This document shows, piece by piece, positions 46,193 to 56,732 of a stretch of DNA of 64,000 nucleotides. Made by a program: the position numbers and the translations under genes. Within the stretch, counting starts at the first letter, position 1, and every line of letters starts with the position of its first letter. The DNA is from Lachnospiraceae bacterium (GTDB lineage: Bacteria; Bacillota; Clostridia; Lachnospirales; Lachnospiraceae). A model generated the notes under the pieces. It was not told where the DNA came from and did not search any database. It saw only the letters and a program-made list of their open reading frames with translations. The stretch spans positions 1 through 64,000 of the forward strand of contig JAQUUX010000002.1 of assembly GCA_028693705.1 (NCBI GenBank). Reading direction: 5' to 3'.

Positions 46193-47380
46193 TTACTCGA
46201 TGATTGTAGCAACACGTCCTGAACCTACAGTACGTCCACCTTCACGGATAGCGAAAGTAAGACCCTGCTCCATAGCGATTGGATGGATCAGTTCGATAGT
46301 CATTTCTACGTTATCACCAGGCATACACATTTCAACACCAGCTGGAAGATCACAAACACCTGTGATATCAGTTGTTCTGAAGTAGAACTGTGGTCTGTAG
46401 TTGTTGAAGAAAGGAGTATGACGTCCACCTTCATCTTTTGTTAAAACGTAAACCTGAGCTGTAAATTTCTTGTGGCAGGTAACTGTACCTGGTTTAGCAA
46501 GAACCTGACCTCTTTCGATATCAGTTCTCTGGATACCACGAAGAAGAACACCGATGTTATCTCCAGCTTCAGCTTCATCCAATAATTTACGGAACATTTC
46601 GATACCAGTTACAACAGACTTCTGGTTCTCTTCTTTGATACCGATGATTTCTACTTCATCAGACATGTGTAACTGTCCACGCTCTACTCTACCAGTAGCA
46701 ACAGTACCACGACCTGTGATAGAGAATACATCTTCGATAGGCATTAAGAAAGGCTTATCTGTATCACGCTGAGGATCTGGAATATAGTCATCTACAGTAG
46801 ACATAAGTTCCATGATCTTGTCACCCCATTCGCCAGTAGGATCTTCAAGAGCTTTTAAAGCAGAACCTTTAACGATTGGGCAGTCATTGAATCCGTACTC
46901 TTCAAGCTGTTCTGTAACTTCCATCTCAACCAGCTCGATAAGTTCTGGATCATCAACCATATCACATTTGTTCAAGAATACTACGATATAAGGTACACCA
47001 ACCTGACGGGACAGAAGGATATGCTCCTTTGTCTGAGCCATAACACCATCAGTAGCAGCAACAACAAGGATAGCACCATCCATCTGTGCAGCACCGGTGA
47101 TCATGTTCTTTACATAATCAGCATGGCCAGGGCAGTCAACGTGAGCGTAATGTCTCTTGTCTGTTTCGTACTCAACGTGAGCTGTAGAGATAGTGATACC
47201 TCTTTCTCTTTCTTCTGGAGCCTTATCGATATTTGCGAAATCTACCGCTGCGTTACCAGCAACTCTTTCGGATAATACTTTTGTGATTGCAGCTGTTAAA
47301 GTAGTTTTACCATGATCTACGTGACCGATGGTACCAATATTACAATGTGGTTTGTTTCTTTCAAATTTAGCTTTAGCCAT
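46193..47380 (-). CDS. tuf: Elongation factor Tu
   Basis: EF-Tu (395 residues) brings aminoacyl-tRNA to the ribosome. It has the G1 motif GHVDHGKT (18-25), the switch ERERGIT, DCPGH, and NKCD, and domains 2 and 3 complete ([28 protein letters not shown]). It has its own strong promoter just after fusA and a strong terminator. Confidence 0.99.
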   Translation of the reverse strand: MAKAKFERNKPHCNIGTIGHVDHGKTTLTAAITKVLSERVAGNAAVDFANIDKAPEERERGITISTAHVEYETDKRHYAHVDCPGHADYVKNMITGAAQMDGAILVVAATDGVMAQTKEHILLSRQVGVPYIVVFLNKCDMVDDPELIELVEMEVTEQLEEYGFNDCPIVKGSALKALEDPTGEWGDKIMELMSTVDDYIPDPQRDTDKPFLMPIEDVFSITGRGTVATGRVERGQLHMSDEVEIIGIKEENQKSVVTGIEMFRKLLDEAEAGDNIGVLLRGIQRTDIERGQVLAKPGTVTCHKKFTAQVYVLTKDEGGRHTPFFNNYRPQFYFRTTDITGVCDLPAGVEMCMPGDNVEMTIELIHPIAMEQGLTFAIREGGRTVGSGRVATIIE

Positions 47381-47453
47381 TTCTAAAGTCCTCCTTATTT
47401 TGATAAAAATTAGTTTTCATTTTAGATTAAAAAAGTTTTCCTGCGTACCTATG

Positions 47454-47482
47454 ATTATATTAAAAAACCATAGCTTTTTCAA
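47454..47482 (-). promoter_or_regulatory. tuf promoter
   Basis: TTGAAA (47477-47482), 17 bases, TATAAT (47454-47459) on the minus strand. The -35 begins three bases after the fusA stop codon, so tuf can be expressed apart from the str operon. Confidence 0.78.
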
Positions 47483-47485
47483 GTA

Positions 47486-49609
47486 TTATTTACCAGCTTT
47501 AGCAGCAAGTACTTTTTCCTGAACATTCTTTGGTACTGGCTCATATTTCTCGAAGAACATTGAGTAGTTACCACGTCCCTGTGTCTTAGAACGTAAGTCT
47601 GTGGAATAACCGAACATTTCAGCAAGTGGTACATAACCTTTAACCATCTTACCGCCACCGATATCTTCCATACCTTCAATACGTCCACGACGGGAGTTGA
47701 TATCACCGATTACATCGCCCATGTATTCTTCAGGCATTGTAACTTCGACTTTCATGATAGGCTCTAATAATACCGGAGCTGCTTTCTTCATAGCTTCCTT
47801 GAATGCCATGGAACCGGCAATGTGGAATGCCATTTCAGAAGAATCGACTTCATGGTAAGAACCATCATATACGTTAGCGTGAACACCAAGTACCGGAAAT
47901 CCTCCAAGGATACCAGCCTTAGCAGCTTCTTCGATACCTTCACCAACTGGTGCAATATATTCCTTAGGAATAGCACCACCGACTACAGTAGACTCAAACT
48001 TGAATGTCTCTTCGCCGTTAGGATCCATAGGATCGAATTTAACTTTACAGTGTCCGTACTGTCCACGTCCACCGGACTGCTTAGCGTATTTGTATTCCTG
48101 ATCAACAGGCTTTGTAAAGGTTTCTTTGTAAGCAACCTGAGGTGCTCCTACATTAGCCTCTACCTTAAACTCTCTTAACAAACGGTCAACGATGATTTCC
48201 AGATGTAACTCACCCATACCAGCGATGATGGTCTGACCAGTTTCCTGATCAGTGTGAGCACGGAAAGTAGGATCTTCTTCTGCTAACTTAGCAAGAGCTT
48301 CACCCATCTTGTCCTGACCAGCTTTTGTCTTAGGCTCGATTGCCAGCTCGATAACTGGTTCAGGGAATTCCATAGACTCCAGAATAACCGGATGCTGTTC
48401 ATCACAGATTGTATCACCTGTTGTGGTGAACTTAAATCCTACTGCAGCTGCGATATCACCGGCGAATACTTCGTCCAGTTCCTTACGCTTGTTAGCATGC
48501 ATCTGTAAGATACGTCCAACACGTTCTTTTTTGTCCTTTGTAGCATTTAATACATAAGAACCAGCTTTCATAGTACCAGAGTAAACTCTGAAGAATGCAA
48601 GCTTTCCAACGAATGGATCGGCCATAATCTTAAATGCAAGAGCTGCGAAAGGTTCGTCATCGGAAGAATGTCTTTCAACTTCGTTACCATCTAAGTCAAC
48701 ACCTTTGATATCAGGGATATCGGTAGGAGCCGGCATGAATTCGATGATAGCATCCAATAACTTCTGTACACCCTTGTTTCTGTAAGCTGTACCACAGCAA
48801 ACAGGAATAGCTGTACATTCGCAGGTACCTTTTCTCAAAGCAGCTTTCATTGCTTCAACGGTAGGTACTTCACCTTCCAGATACTGCATCATCAGATCAT
48901 CGTCTAATTCACAGCACTTTTCAATCAATTCTTCATGATAGAGTTCTGCATCATCCTTCATATCCTCTGGGATATCTGTGATGGAGATGTCTTCACCCTT
49001 CTCATCATTATAGATATATGCTTTCATTTCAAACAAATCAATGATTCCCTTGAAATCGTCTTCTTTACCAATTGGTAACTGAAGACAGATAGCATTTTTA
49101 CCTAATCTTGTTTTAATCTGATCAACTGCGCCATAGAAATTTGCACCTAAGATATCCATCTTGTTGATGAATGCCATACGAGGTACATTGTAGGTGTCAG
49201 CCTGACGCCATACGTTTTCTGACTGTGGCTCAACACCACCTTTTGCACAGAATACGCCGACAGCGCCATCCAGTACACGGAGAGAACGCTCTACTTCTAC
49301 AGTAAAGTCAACGTGGCCAGGGGTATCAATGATATTGATACGATGCTCAAGAGCACCCGGCTTTGCCTTGCAATTCTCTTCCAATGTCCAGTGACATGTG
49401 GTAGCAGCTGATGTGATTGTAATACCTCTTTCCTGCTCCTGCTCCATCCAGTCCATGGTAGCAGTGCCTTCATGAGTATCACCGATCTTATAGTTTACGC
49501 CAGTGTAGTAAAGAATACGCTCGGTAAGCGTAGTCTTACCAGCATCGATATGCGCCATGATACCGATGTTTCTGGTTCTCTCTAAGGGATATTCTCTCTC
49601 TACAGCCAA
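47486..49609 (-). CDS. fusA: Elongation factor G
   Basis: EF-G (707 residues) drives translocation. It shows [17 protein letters not shown] (G1), the effector region [22 protein letters not shown] and the C-terminal [17 protein letters not shown] place the start at the TTG at 49609: GGAGGA lies 7 bases before it and the product then begins [17 protein letters not shown] as in related EF-Gs. ATGs further upstream (49624, 49654) would add an N-terminal tail and overlap the ribosome binding site. Confidence 0.96.
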   Translation of the reverse strand: MAVEREYPLERTRNIGIMAHIDAGKTTLTERILYYTGVNYKIGDTHEGTATMDWMEQEQERGITITSAATTCHWTLEENCKAKPGALEHRINIIDTPGHVDFTVEVERSLRVLDGAVGVFCAKGGVEPQSENVWRQADTYNVPRMAFINKMDILGANFYGAVDQIKTRLGKNAICLQLPIGKEDDFKGIIDLFEMKAYIYNDEKGEDISITDIPEDMKDDAELYHEELIEKCCELDDDLMMQYLEGEVPTVEAMKAALRKGTCECTAIPVCCGTAYRNKGVQKLLDAIIEFMPAPTDIPDIKGVDLDGNEVERHSSDDEPFAALAFKIMADPFVGKLAFFRVYSGTMKAGSYVLNATKDKKERVGRILQMHANKRKELDEVFAGDIAAAVGFKFTTTGDTICDEQHPVILESMEFPEPVIELAIEPKTKAGQDKMGEALAKLAEEDPTFRAHTDQETGQTIIAGMGELHLEIIVDRLLREFKVEANVGAPQVAYKETFTKPVDQEYKYAKQSGGRGQYGHCKVKFDPMDPNGEETFKFESTVVGGAIPKEYIAPVGEGIEEAAKAGILGGFPVLGVHANVYDGSYHEVDSSEMAFHIAGSMAFKEAMKKAAPVLLEPIMKVEVTMPEEYMGDVIGDINSRRGRIEGMEDIGGGKMVKGYVPLAEMFGYSTDLRSKTQGRGNYSMFFEKYEPVPKNVQEKVLAAKAGK

Positions 49610-49686
49610 AGCTTTTTCCTCCATATAATAATCTGCAGGACCGAAGTCCTGCACAACATCTAAAAATAAATTCTACAAATCTGGAA

Positions 49687-50265
<579 letters not shown>

Positions 50266-50414
50266 TCAATGTGTTCGTGCGGTATATCTGAAAATTTTAA
50301 AATAAAAAGTAATCAGAATCCAACACTAAAAACTTAGTCCCTTTTGTGGTACATGCTGTTTTTCACAGCAACAGCTCAAATGAACTGCCTAAGCATCTTG
50401 ATCTTGCGACCTGA

Positions 50415-50834
50415 TTACTTAGAAGCCTTAGGTCTCTTAGCGCCATATTTGGAGCGGGCCTGTCTTCTGTTAGCGACACCTGCAGTATCAAGGGTACCTC
50501 TGATGATATGGTATCTTGTACCTGGTAAGTCCTTAACACGGCCGCCACGAATAAGAACAACACTATGTTCCTGTAAGTTATGTCCTTCACCTGGAATGTA
50601 GCTTGTTACTTCGATTCCGTTGGAAAGACGAACTCTGGCGATCTTTCTAAGAGCTGAGTTAGGTTTCTTAGGAGTTGCTGTCTTAACAGCTGTACAAACA
50701 CCTCTCTTCTGCGGAGCAGCGCTATCGATGGATCTCTTCTTTAAAGAATTGAAACCCTTCTGTAATGCTGGTGCAGTAGACTTCTTTACAGATGTCTGAC
50801 GTCCTTTTCTTACTAACTGGTTAAATGTTGGCAT
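50415..50834 (-). CDS. rpsL: 30S ribosomal protein S12
   Basis: S12 (139 residues) sits at the decoding site. It has [38 protein letters not shown]-type sequence, and the loop [25 protein letters not shown]. Lys at the classical streptomycin position (KKPNSAL) is wild-type. First gene of the str group, with a strong promoter about 100 bases upstream. Confidence 0.98.
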   Translation of the reverse strand: MPTFNQLVRKGRQTSVKKSTAPALQKGFNSLKKRSIDSAAPQKRGVCTAVKTATPKKPNSALRKIARVRLSNGIEVTSYIPGEGHNLQEHSVVLIRGGRVKDLPGTRYHIIRGTLDTAGVANRRQARSKYGAKRPKASK

Positions 50835-50910
50835 TCCGATTCACCTCCTGTGTGTAATATAATGGTTGTTGTTTCTGATTTCTCAGAAATTTGTTATGCA
50901 GCAAAAAAGA

Positions 50911-50964
50911 AATGCATTTGCATGCACACTAGAAGATTATACGTGCTTGCAAATGCATTGTCAA
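50911..50964 (-). promoter_or_regulatory. str operon promoter with flanking inverted repeat
   Basis: On the minus strand a full consensus TTGACA (50959-50964), 17 bases, TATAAT (50936-50941). A 17-base inverted repeat with one mismatch (50911-50927 and 50943-50959) has one arm in the spacer and the other across the expected transcript start. This could be an operator or the 5' hairpin of the message. Confidence 0.85.
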
Positions 50965-51017
50965 CATTTATTTTGCTGCTTTCGCAGCGTTTTTGTGTAT
51001 CTTTTTTAGCTATATTT

Positions 51018-51704
51018 TTAGTTCTGCTCTTTTTTCTTGCGGAACTTCAGTGTTACGTAAACGCCTGCTGCTGCAGATCCTGCCATAGCTACCACATAAG
51101 GTACCATGTTAGTATCATCTCCGGTCTTCACTGCACCAAGAACGTCTCCTCTGTTTGCACCTAATACTGCGCCAAGTGCAACCGGTTCGTCAGCGATGGT
51201 TCTGGTAGCACCAAGAACGCTTGCTGTACCGGTGGTCATTGCAGGACCATCCAGTTCTGCATTGTAGTTATCATCGTTACCACCTGTAGACGGCTGAGCT
51301 GGGGTAGGTGCTACAACCGGGATGAAAGAATCACGGATTTCGGTAATCTCTGTTACCTTTCCATCAATTTCATCCAGTGCACCTTCAGCTGTGACGAGCT
51401 GTGCTGCCAAGTTATTATATCTTTCCCAAGCTGCATCTAAGGCTGCTTTTGCTGCTGCCAGTTCTTCTGCTTTAACACCAATGCTTAATTTTAATTTTTT
51501 CAGATATTCTTCTGCTTCTAAAGCTTCCTGATAAGCGCCATCTGTTTTACCCTTTAAGTACTGGATCTTTTCATTCAAGCAATTGGTAAGCTTTTCTGTT
51601 AGCTCTGCAAAAGCTGTCATCGGTATTGAACTTGTCATAGTTGCTACTGCAAGACCAATTGCCATAGCCTGTTTTACTTTTCTTCCACCTAAATTTCGTC
51701 TCAT
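51018..51704 (-). CDS. Secreted surface protein with cell-wall sorting tail
   Basis: The 228-residue product has a signal peptide (about 1-32, ending AFA), a helical/coiled-coil middle (about 35-118, rich in Ala, Glu, Lys), then a segment DDNYNAELDGPAMT, three VLGA repeats and the C-terminal tail VKTGDDTN, a hydrophobic helix and RKKKEQN. The tail has the layout of a sortase signal with a degenerate LPxTG (AVKTGD). The same tail is on the larger protein that follows upstream. Function unknown; a wall-linked surface protein is inferred. A promoter region with a TGTGACC tandem box lies upstream. Confidence 0.82.
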   Translation of the reverse strand: MRRNLGGRKVKQAMAIGLAVATMTSSIPMTAFAELTEKLTNCLNEKIQYLKGKTDGAYQEALEAEEYLKKLKLSIGVKAEELAAAKAALDAAWERYNNLAAQLVTAEGALDEIDGKVTEITEIRDSFIPVVAPTPAQPSTGGNDDNYNAELDGPAMTTGTASVLGATRTIADEPVALGAVLGANRGDVLGAVKTGDDTNMVPYVVAMAGSAAAGVYVTLKFRKKKEQN

Positions 51705-51797
51705 TTGTTTTCTTCCTGCATAATTTTCTGTTGTATGGGGTTCTTTTACATATCATGGTACTTTAGAACCACCGTATAGAAAACTATACAATATTTT

Positions 51798-51815
51798 GGT
51801 CACACAGCGGTCACA
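51798..51815 (-). promoter_or_regulatory. Tandem TGTGACC box 1
   Basis: On the minus strand TGTGACC-N4-TGTGACC: two 7-base direct repeats with 11-base period, 94 bases before the 228-residue surface gene. The spacing fits OmpR/PhoB-family response-regulator sites. A matching box lies before the 1185-residue gene. Confidence 0.65.
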
Positions 51816-51939
51816 CGGGAGACTTTCATGTCTTCTCATCTAACAAGTGGAACAAAAATAGAGAAATTGTGTCTTATTTTACACAATTCCTCTATTTTGT
51901 ATAGAGACGTTTATATGAAGTTTAGTTGAAAGCTGTTAC

Positions 51940-54900
51940 TTAGTCTTCTTTTTTCTTACGGGATGTTACTACACAACCTGCTCCAACTGCTGCTGCGCCT
52001 GCCATTGCCAGTACGAATGGAAGTGCATTAGTATCATCACCAGTCTTAACTGCTCCAAGAACTGCTCCTTCTCTGTTTGCACCAAGTACCATGCCTTCTG
52101 CTGGTGTAGTTGCTGTTCTGGTTGCACCAAGAACTTCTGCCGTTGTAAATCCACCAGTCATTGCCGGGCCATCTAAATCAGGATTGTAGTTATCATTGCC
52201 GCCACCTTCGCCAGGTTCTGTTGGCTGTGTTGGAACGGTTGGTCTTGTATAGTTAAATACAAATCCATCTAAGTGATAACCTACTGTGCCGATATCAGAT
52301 TCTCTCTTCAATGTATATGCAATAAAGTAAGTACCATTTGGCATACCTTCTGTAGATAAATACTTATCACCTGTCAATACATAGTTTCCATTTTCATCTA
52401 ACACAGCAACCCAGTAAACAGGACTCATTGTTGCACCGGTTACGGTAGGATCTACATTATATGCAATACCGCTTCCGTTCTTTTCTGTAACCTTCGGGGT
52501 TCCAGCCGGAGCAGTCACACCATTGTAGAGTGCCTCAACATACTGACGATACATGGTATAAGGAATTTCAATGCTCATCTTACCATCAGAAATCATCACA
52601 AAGTTTGCAGTTGGACGAGATATTACAGTACCATCTGTCTGATCATATTCTGTAAAATACTTATCTCCCATCGCAATACCGGCTTCTGCTTTCTGTGCAA
52701 ATGCAGTGGCAACCTGTTCATTAACCAGGTTCTCTGCCCATCTGCTATAGGTTTCTGCTACTTTTGCAGATGCAGCAGCTTCTTTCAGTTTATCTGCTGC
52801 CTTTGCCAGTTTTGCTTCTGCTGCATCAATCGTAGCCTGTAAATCTGCCAACTTGATTGCATCTAATTTCAGGTTTTCTACTTTTGCTTTTGCTGCTGCC
52901 AGATCATCTGCTGCATTTTTATATGCTTCCTGTGCATCTGCTAAAGTACCTTTTGCTGCATCTGTTGTTACTTTTGCAGCTGCGGCTGCATCAACATAAG
53001 GTTTCAGCAATGCTACCTGTGCTTTTGCTGCTTCAAAATCAGCACTTGCGTCAGCTGATGCAAAATAGGATTCTACAGTTGCCATCTTTTCTTCATATGT
53101 TTTCAGATTGGATCTATATGCTGTAACAATGGCATTCATCAGTTCATCTGTCTTCTCTGTAGATACTGCCCACTGGGAAAGCCCCAGGCGATTGAATATC
53201 TGCTGTGCTTTTCCTACATCATAGGTTTTATCCATATCTGTTCTGATATCTTTGGAATCTGAATAGGTTGCATAGATTTGTTCAACAGTCTCCCAATCCC
53301 AATTCCAATCCACATCCTCATATTTATCAAAAGTGGTGTTAGCCCATGCATTTAAGTCCTGATCGAATTCAACCTGATTGATTCCGTTAGAATTTGCCTG
53401 GATCAACTCCTTGATTGCTCCAAGAGTTGCTTTTTGTGCATCTTTTTCATATGCGTCTTTGGCTGCTTCAAGATATTTGTCACGTGTTTCTTCAGCAGCT
53501 TTAAGAACTGCTTCCAGCTGTGGAATCTCTTCTTCTACTTTCACTCTTTTAGCTTCATTTGCGGCCTCTACTGCAGCAGCTGCATCTTCTTTTGCCTGTT
53601 TTGCTTCCTGAATTGCAGATGTGGCAGCATTTTTTTCATTTTCTAACTCCGTTAATGATTTGTTGTTAGTGATGATATCATTCGCATCCTCATATTTCTT
53701 CTTAACAGCATTAGCCTTATCTAAATCGTACTGTGTGTTACCAACCCAGACTTTACCCACAAATAGTACATTTATAAAATAACCCAGACCGTCTTCAATT
53801 GTTTCCTCTGCTATTTCAAGTTTTGATGGAATCCATCCGGTAATTCCCTTGTATGTCAAATCCTCGACTGTATCTTTTGCATTTTTAACCGTTTGAATTG
53901 TGGTTTGTAATGTTTTTTCTTCCTCTTCTTTCTGAGAAATCAAAGCATCTTTTTCGGTATCAATTGCTGTCTGATTATCTTTTGCTGTTTGAATTGCAGT
54001 ATCCAATGCAGGAACTTCACCTTTTGCGGCATCTACTGCTTCTTTAGCAGGTGTTACATAATGTTCTGCAACCAAACCTGCTGATGTACTGGCAGCCTGT
54101 GAAAAAGCACCAATACCAGGTACATAATCACCATTTTCATCAATATAACCGTTTACTGCCTTATCAACAGCTTTATTTGCATCCTGTGCTGCCTGGTCGG
54201 CTGCTTCGACTTTACCTGCTGCGGTATTTACAGCAGTTGTCTTGTCTGCAATATCTTTTTCCAGCTGAGTAAGATCTTTATCTAATACAGTATCAATTTT
54301 ATCCTGTACAATTACTGCATTTACAGTTGCTGCAAGTGTAAGTTTATCAGATACCTTTTCAGGATCACTGGTCAAGCCTAATTTATTTAACTGATCCTCT
54401 GTATAAGATACTGTAACTGTTTCTACAGGAGTAAGTTTTCCAATTTCTACTGCCTTCTCATCATCAGTCAGAGTTGCATCATTTTCAATTGCTGCTTTTT
54501 TCTCATTATATACCTTCTGCTGTGCTTCTACTTCAGCCTTCTTGGTTTCAATAGCAGCTTTCTGTTCATCTGTATACTCGATATCAGTTGTTCCTGTATA
54601 TAAAGGAAGACCGTAACTCATAGCGTATTTATTATAAGTAGTAATTGCATCATCAGCATCTTCTTTTACTTTATCATATTGTACTTTAGCTGCTGTTGCT
54701 GCCCCTGTTGCTGTTGCTGCTGCTGCTCTTACTTCATCAACCTTAGCTAATACTTCCGGAGTTACAACATCACTCTTTTTAGCTTCTTCGATTGTCTCAC
54801 CGAGCTTATCATATGCAAGATCTTTTGCTGCTTCAGCTTCATCGGCTTTTTCAGCTACAAAATCTTCAATTTCAATCTTCGTATCATTACCATTTTCATC

Positions 54901-55497
54901 TGTCGCTGGCACAGTTGTATCAATTTCTTCTTTTTCTTTATCGATTGCAGCCTGGTCTTTTGCAACTGTCTGATTAAAGCTCTCTGCTCCGGCTACTGCC
55001 TCGTCTGTAATTTCTTTTATTTCATTACTTGCATCCGTTACATCCTTAACCACTTCGCCAGCTGCTGTCTGTGCATCTCCTGCTAGAGTTCCCAGTCCAG
55101 TAATCGGATCTACAGGATTACCCTCTGCATCCTTTACTCCTTCAACTGCTTTATCTACTGCTGCTACAGCATCTTCAACATCTTTATAAACACCTTTTGC
55201 TGCCTCTGTTTCTGTTGAAGGGCTTCCCAGCAAATCTGCTGCTGCATCTGCTGCCTCTTTTGCATCTGCTGCATCTTCCTGCATCTGAGCAGCATCTGCA
55301 TTTCCGGATGTTTCATCATTAGTATACTCAGGTTCATCTTCATCTACATAATCATAATTATGATCATTGACACTTTCATTATTTCCTTTGTTTGGTTCTT
55401 CTGCAAATACAGGTAACACGCTGCTGGTTGCCATCATTGCTGCCATTGCAAAAGCAATACTCTGTGTAACAACTTTTTTCCCAATATTCCTCTTCAT
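51940..55497 (-). CDS. Large coiled-coil surface protein with cell-wall sorting tail
   Basis: The 1185-residue protein has a signal peptide (about 1-31, AFA-type ending in VFAEE), a very Ala/Lys/Glu/Asp-rich helical body (about 60-950) predicted as coiled coil, a globular beta-rich region (about 960-1090: YFTEYDQTDG… YWVAVLDENGNYVLTG… YHLDGFVFNYT), a Pro/Thr/Gly linker, and the tail NDNYNPDLDGPAMTGG, VLGA repeats, VKTGDDTN, hydrophobic helix, RKKKED. GGAG precedes the ATG. A long rod that projects a domain from the wall is inferred. No enzyme motif was recognised. Its tail is a paralogue of that in the 228-residue protein. Confidence 0.85.
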   Translation of the reverse strand: MKRNIGKKVVTQSIAFAMAAMMATSSVLPVFAEEPNKGNNESVNDHNYDYVDEDEPEYTNDETSGNADAAQMQEDAADAKEAADAAADLLGSPSTETEAAKGVYKDVEDAVAAVDKAVEGVKDAEGNPVDPITGLGTLAGDAQTAAGEVVKDVTDASNEIKEITDEAVAGAESFNQTVAKDQAAIDKEKEEIDTTVPATDENGNDTKIEIEDFVAEKADEAEAAKDLAYDKLGETIEEAKKSDVVTPEVLAKVDEVRAAAATATGAATAAKVQYDKVKEDADDAITTYNKYAMSYGLPLYTGTTDIEYTDEQKAAIETKKAEVEAQQKVYNEKKAAIENDATLTDDEKAVEIGKLTPVETVTVSYTEDQLNKLGLTSDPEKVSDKLTLAATVNAVIVQDKIDTVLDKDLTQLEKDIADKTTAVNTAAGKVEAADQAAQDANKAVDKAVNGYIDENGDYVPGIGAFSQAASTSAGLVAEHYVTPAKEAVDAAKGEVPALDTAIQTAKDNQTAIDTEKDALISQKEEEEKTLQTTIQTVKNAKDTVEDLTYKGITGWIPSKLEIAEETIEDGLGYFINVLFVGKVWVGNTQYDLDKANAVKKKYEDANDIITNNKSLTELENEKNAATSAIQEAKQAKEDAAAAVEAANEAKRVKVEEEIPQLEAVLKAAEETRDKYLEAAKDAYEKDAQKATLGAIKELIQANSNGINQVEFDQDLNAWANTTFDKYEDVDWNWDWETVEQIYATYSDSKDIRTDMDKTYDVGKAQQIFNRLGLSQWAVSTEKTDELMNAIVTAYRSNLKTYEEKMATVESYFASADASADFEAAKAQVALLKPYVDAAAAAKVTTDAAKGTLADAQEAYKNAADDLAAAKAKVENLKLDAIKLADLQATIDAAEAKLAKAADKLKEAAASAKVAETYSRWAENLVNEQVATAFAQKAEAGIAMGDKYFTEYDQTDGTVISRPTANFVMISDGKMSIEIPYTMYRQYVEALYNGVTAPAGTPKVTEKNGSGIAYNVDPTVTGATMSPVYWVAVLDENGNYVLTGDKYLSTEGMPNGTYFIAYTLKRESDIGTVGYHLDGFVFNYTRPTVPTQPTEPGEGGGNDNYNPDLDGPAMTGGFTTAEVLGATRTATTPAEGMVLGANREGAVLGAVKTGDDTNALPFVLAMAGAAAVGAGCVVTSRKKKED

Positions 55498-55572
55498 ACT
55501 ATACGTTCTCCTTTTATTTAACTAAATTACCTTCGTTTTCTGTTCTCTATGATACTTAGTATAAACACCATT

Positions 55573-55590
55573 GGTCACATAATGGTCACA
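55573..55590 (-). promoter_or_regulatory. Tandem TGTGACC box 2
   Basis: TGTGACC-N4-TGTGACC on the minus strand, 76 bases before the 1185-residue gene, in the gap shared with the divergent lipoprotein gene. Same 7-base unit and period as box 1. Bases after it (GGTG…AAGTATCAT) resemble those before the smaller gene (GGTG…AAGTACCAT), which suggests a common promoter type. Confidence 0.65.
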
Positions 55591-55691
55591 CAGAAAAAAC
55601 TTTTTATCCTTTTGGCGAAAGTATCTTACTTTTTCATTTAATTTCATGACATGATTTCATTTTTCGACAAAAACACTTATAATAGGAAGTA

Positions 55692-56669
55692 ATGAAATCA
55701 AAAATTCTTTTTTGTAAAATTACAACTGCATATCTATTAGCCGCTATGTGTTTCTCCGGCTGTGGTTCCACCAATACAACTGCTGTGACCAGCGTTGATA
55801 CAAACCAGCCGCAGGAAACTGATGAAACCTTCGAGATCTCTACCACAAAAGGAAGTCGTGACAATGCAATTCAGGCTTTGGAGGTTCTGGCAGATGGTAC
55901 AGAAGTTTACAGCTGTGATGTTGCTGTCATTGATGCTTCCCACAAGAATGAAGGATATCTCTGTGTGAAATACACCGGAACCTGTCAAAAGGTCAAACTG
56001 CAGATCTCTGGCAGCACCGGCGGTACCTATACTTACAATCTGCTTGGAAGCGAGTTTGAATCATTTCCGCTGTCCGTTGGCAGTGACACCTATAAGGTAG
56101 CTGTTTATGAGAACATTGCCGACAGCCAGTATTCCACTGCTTTTAGCGAGGATATTGATGTGACTATAGAAAATGAGTTTGGTCCTTTTCTATATCCGAA
56201 TCAGTATGTTTCTTTTACAGCCGATTCCGAAACGGTGACTCTGGGTGCAGATCTGGCTTACTCTGCCAACAGCGATCTGGATGTGGTATCCAATGTCTAC
56301 AACTATGTAGTTCATAATATTTCCTATGACCATGACAAGGCAAACACTGTGGCCAGCGGATACACTGCTGATGTAGATGAGATCCTGGAAAAAGGAAACG
56401 GTATATGCCTGGACTATGCTGCCGTTATGGCAACTATGCTTCGCAGTCAACGCATTCCCACCAAGTTGGACGTGGGTTATGCCGGTACGGAATATCACGC
56501 CTGGGTAAGTACTTATATTGATGATGTGGGCTGGGTAGACGGCATTATTCAGTTCGATGGACAGAACTGGCAGATGATGGATCCTACGTTCGCTGCCAAT
56601 ACAGATGAAAAAGCGTTTGAAGAATTTTTCAAGGATTCTACCAATTACAATGTAAAATACGTTTATTAG
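55692..56669 (+). CDS. Transglutaminase-domain lipoprotein
   Basis: The 325-residue product has a lipoprotein signal (lipobox FSGC near 21-24), a Thr/Asp-rich linker, a beta-sandwich region (about 60-170) and a C-terminal transglutaminase-like domain with the catalytic triad candidates Cys in GNGICLDYAA, His in TEYHAW and Asp in MMDPTF. Such domains act as papain-fold peptidases or cross-linkers outside the cell. AGGAAG is only 2-3 bases before the ATG, which is unusually close, but the signal peptide requires this start. It is followed by the pilus-like operon. Confidence 0.86.
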   Translation: MKSKILFCKITTAYLLAAMCFSGCGSTNTTAVTSVDTNQPQETDETFEISTTKGSRDNAIQALEVLADGTEVYSCDVAVIDASHKNEGYLCVKYTGTCQKVKLQISGSTGGTYTYNLLGSEFESFPLSVGSDTYKVAVYENIADSQYSTAFSEDIDVTIENEFGPFLYPNQYVSFTADSETVTLGADLAYSANSDLDVVSNVYNYVVHNISYDHDKANTVASGYTADVDEILEKGNGICLDYAAVMATMLRSQRIPTKLDVGYAGTEYHAWVSTYIDDVGWVDGIIQFDGQNWQMMDPTFAANTDEKAFEEFFKDSTNYNVKYVY

Positions 56670-56732
56670 TAATTACCTGTATTATCATAATTACTTATAT
56701 ATATAGAAGAAAGTTCCTTAGAGGAGGACTAT

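Noticed and set aside
52800-55300. Long plus-strand frames and repetitive sequence opposite the 1185-residue gene
   Set aside because: They are shadows of the Ala/Lys/Glu-rich coding strand; no ribosome sites and Leu/Ser-rich nonsense composition.
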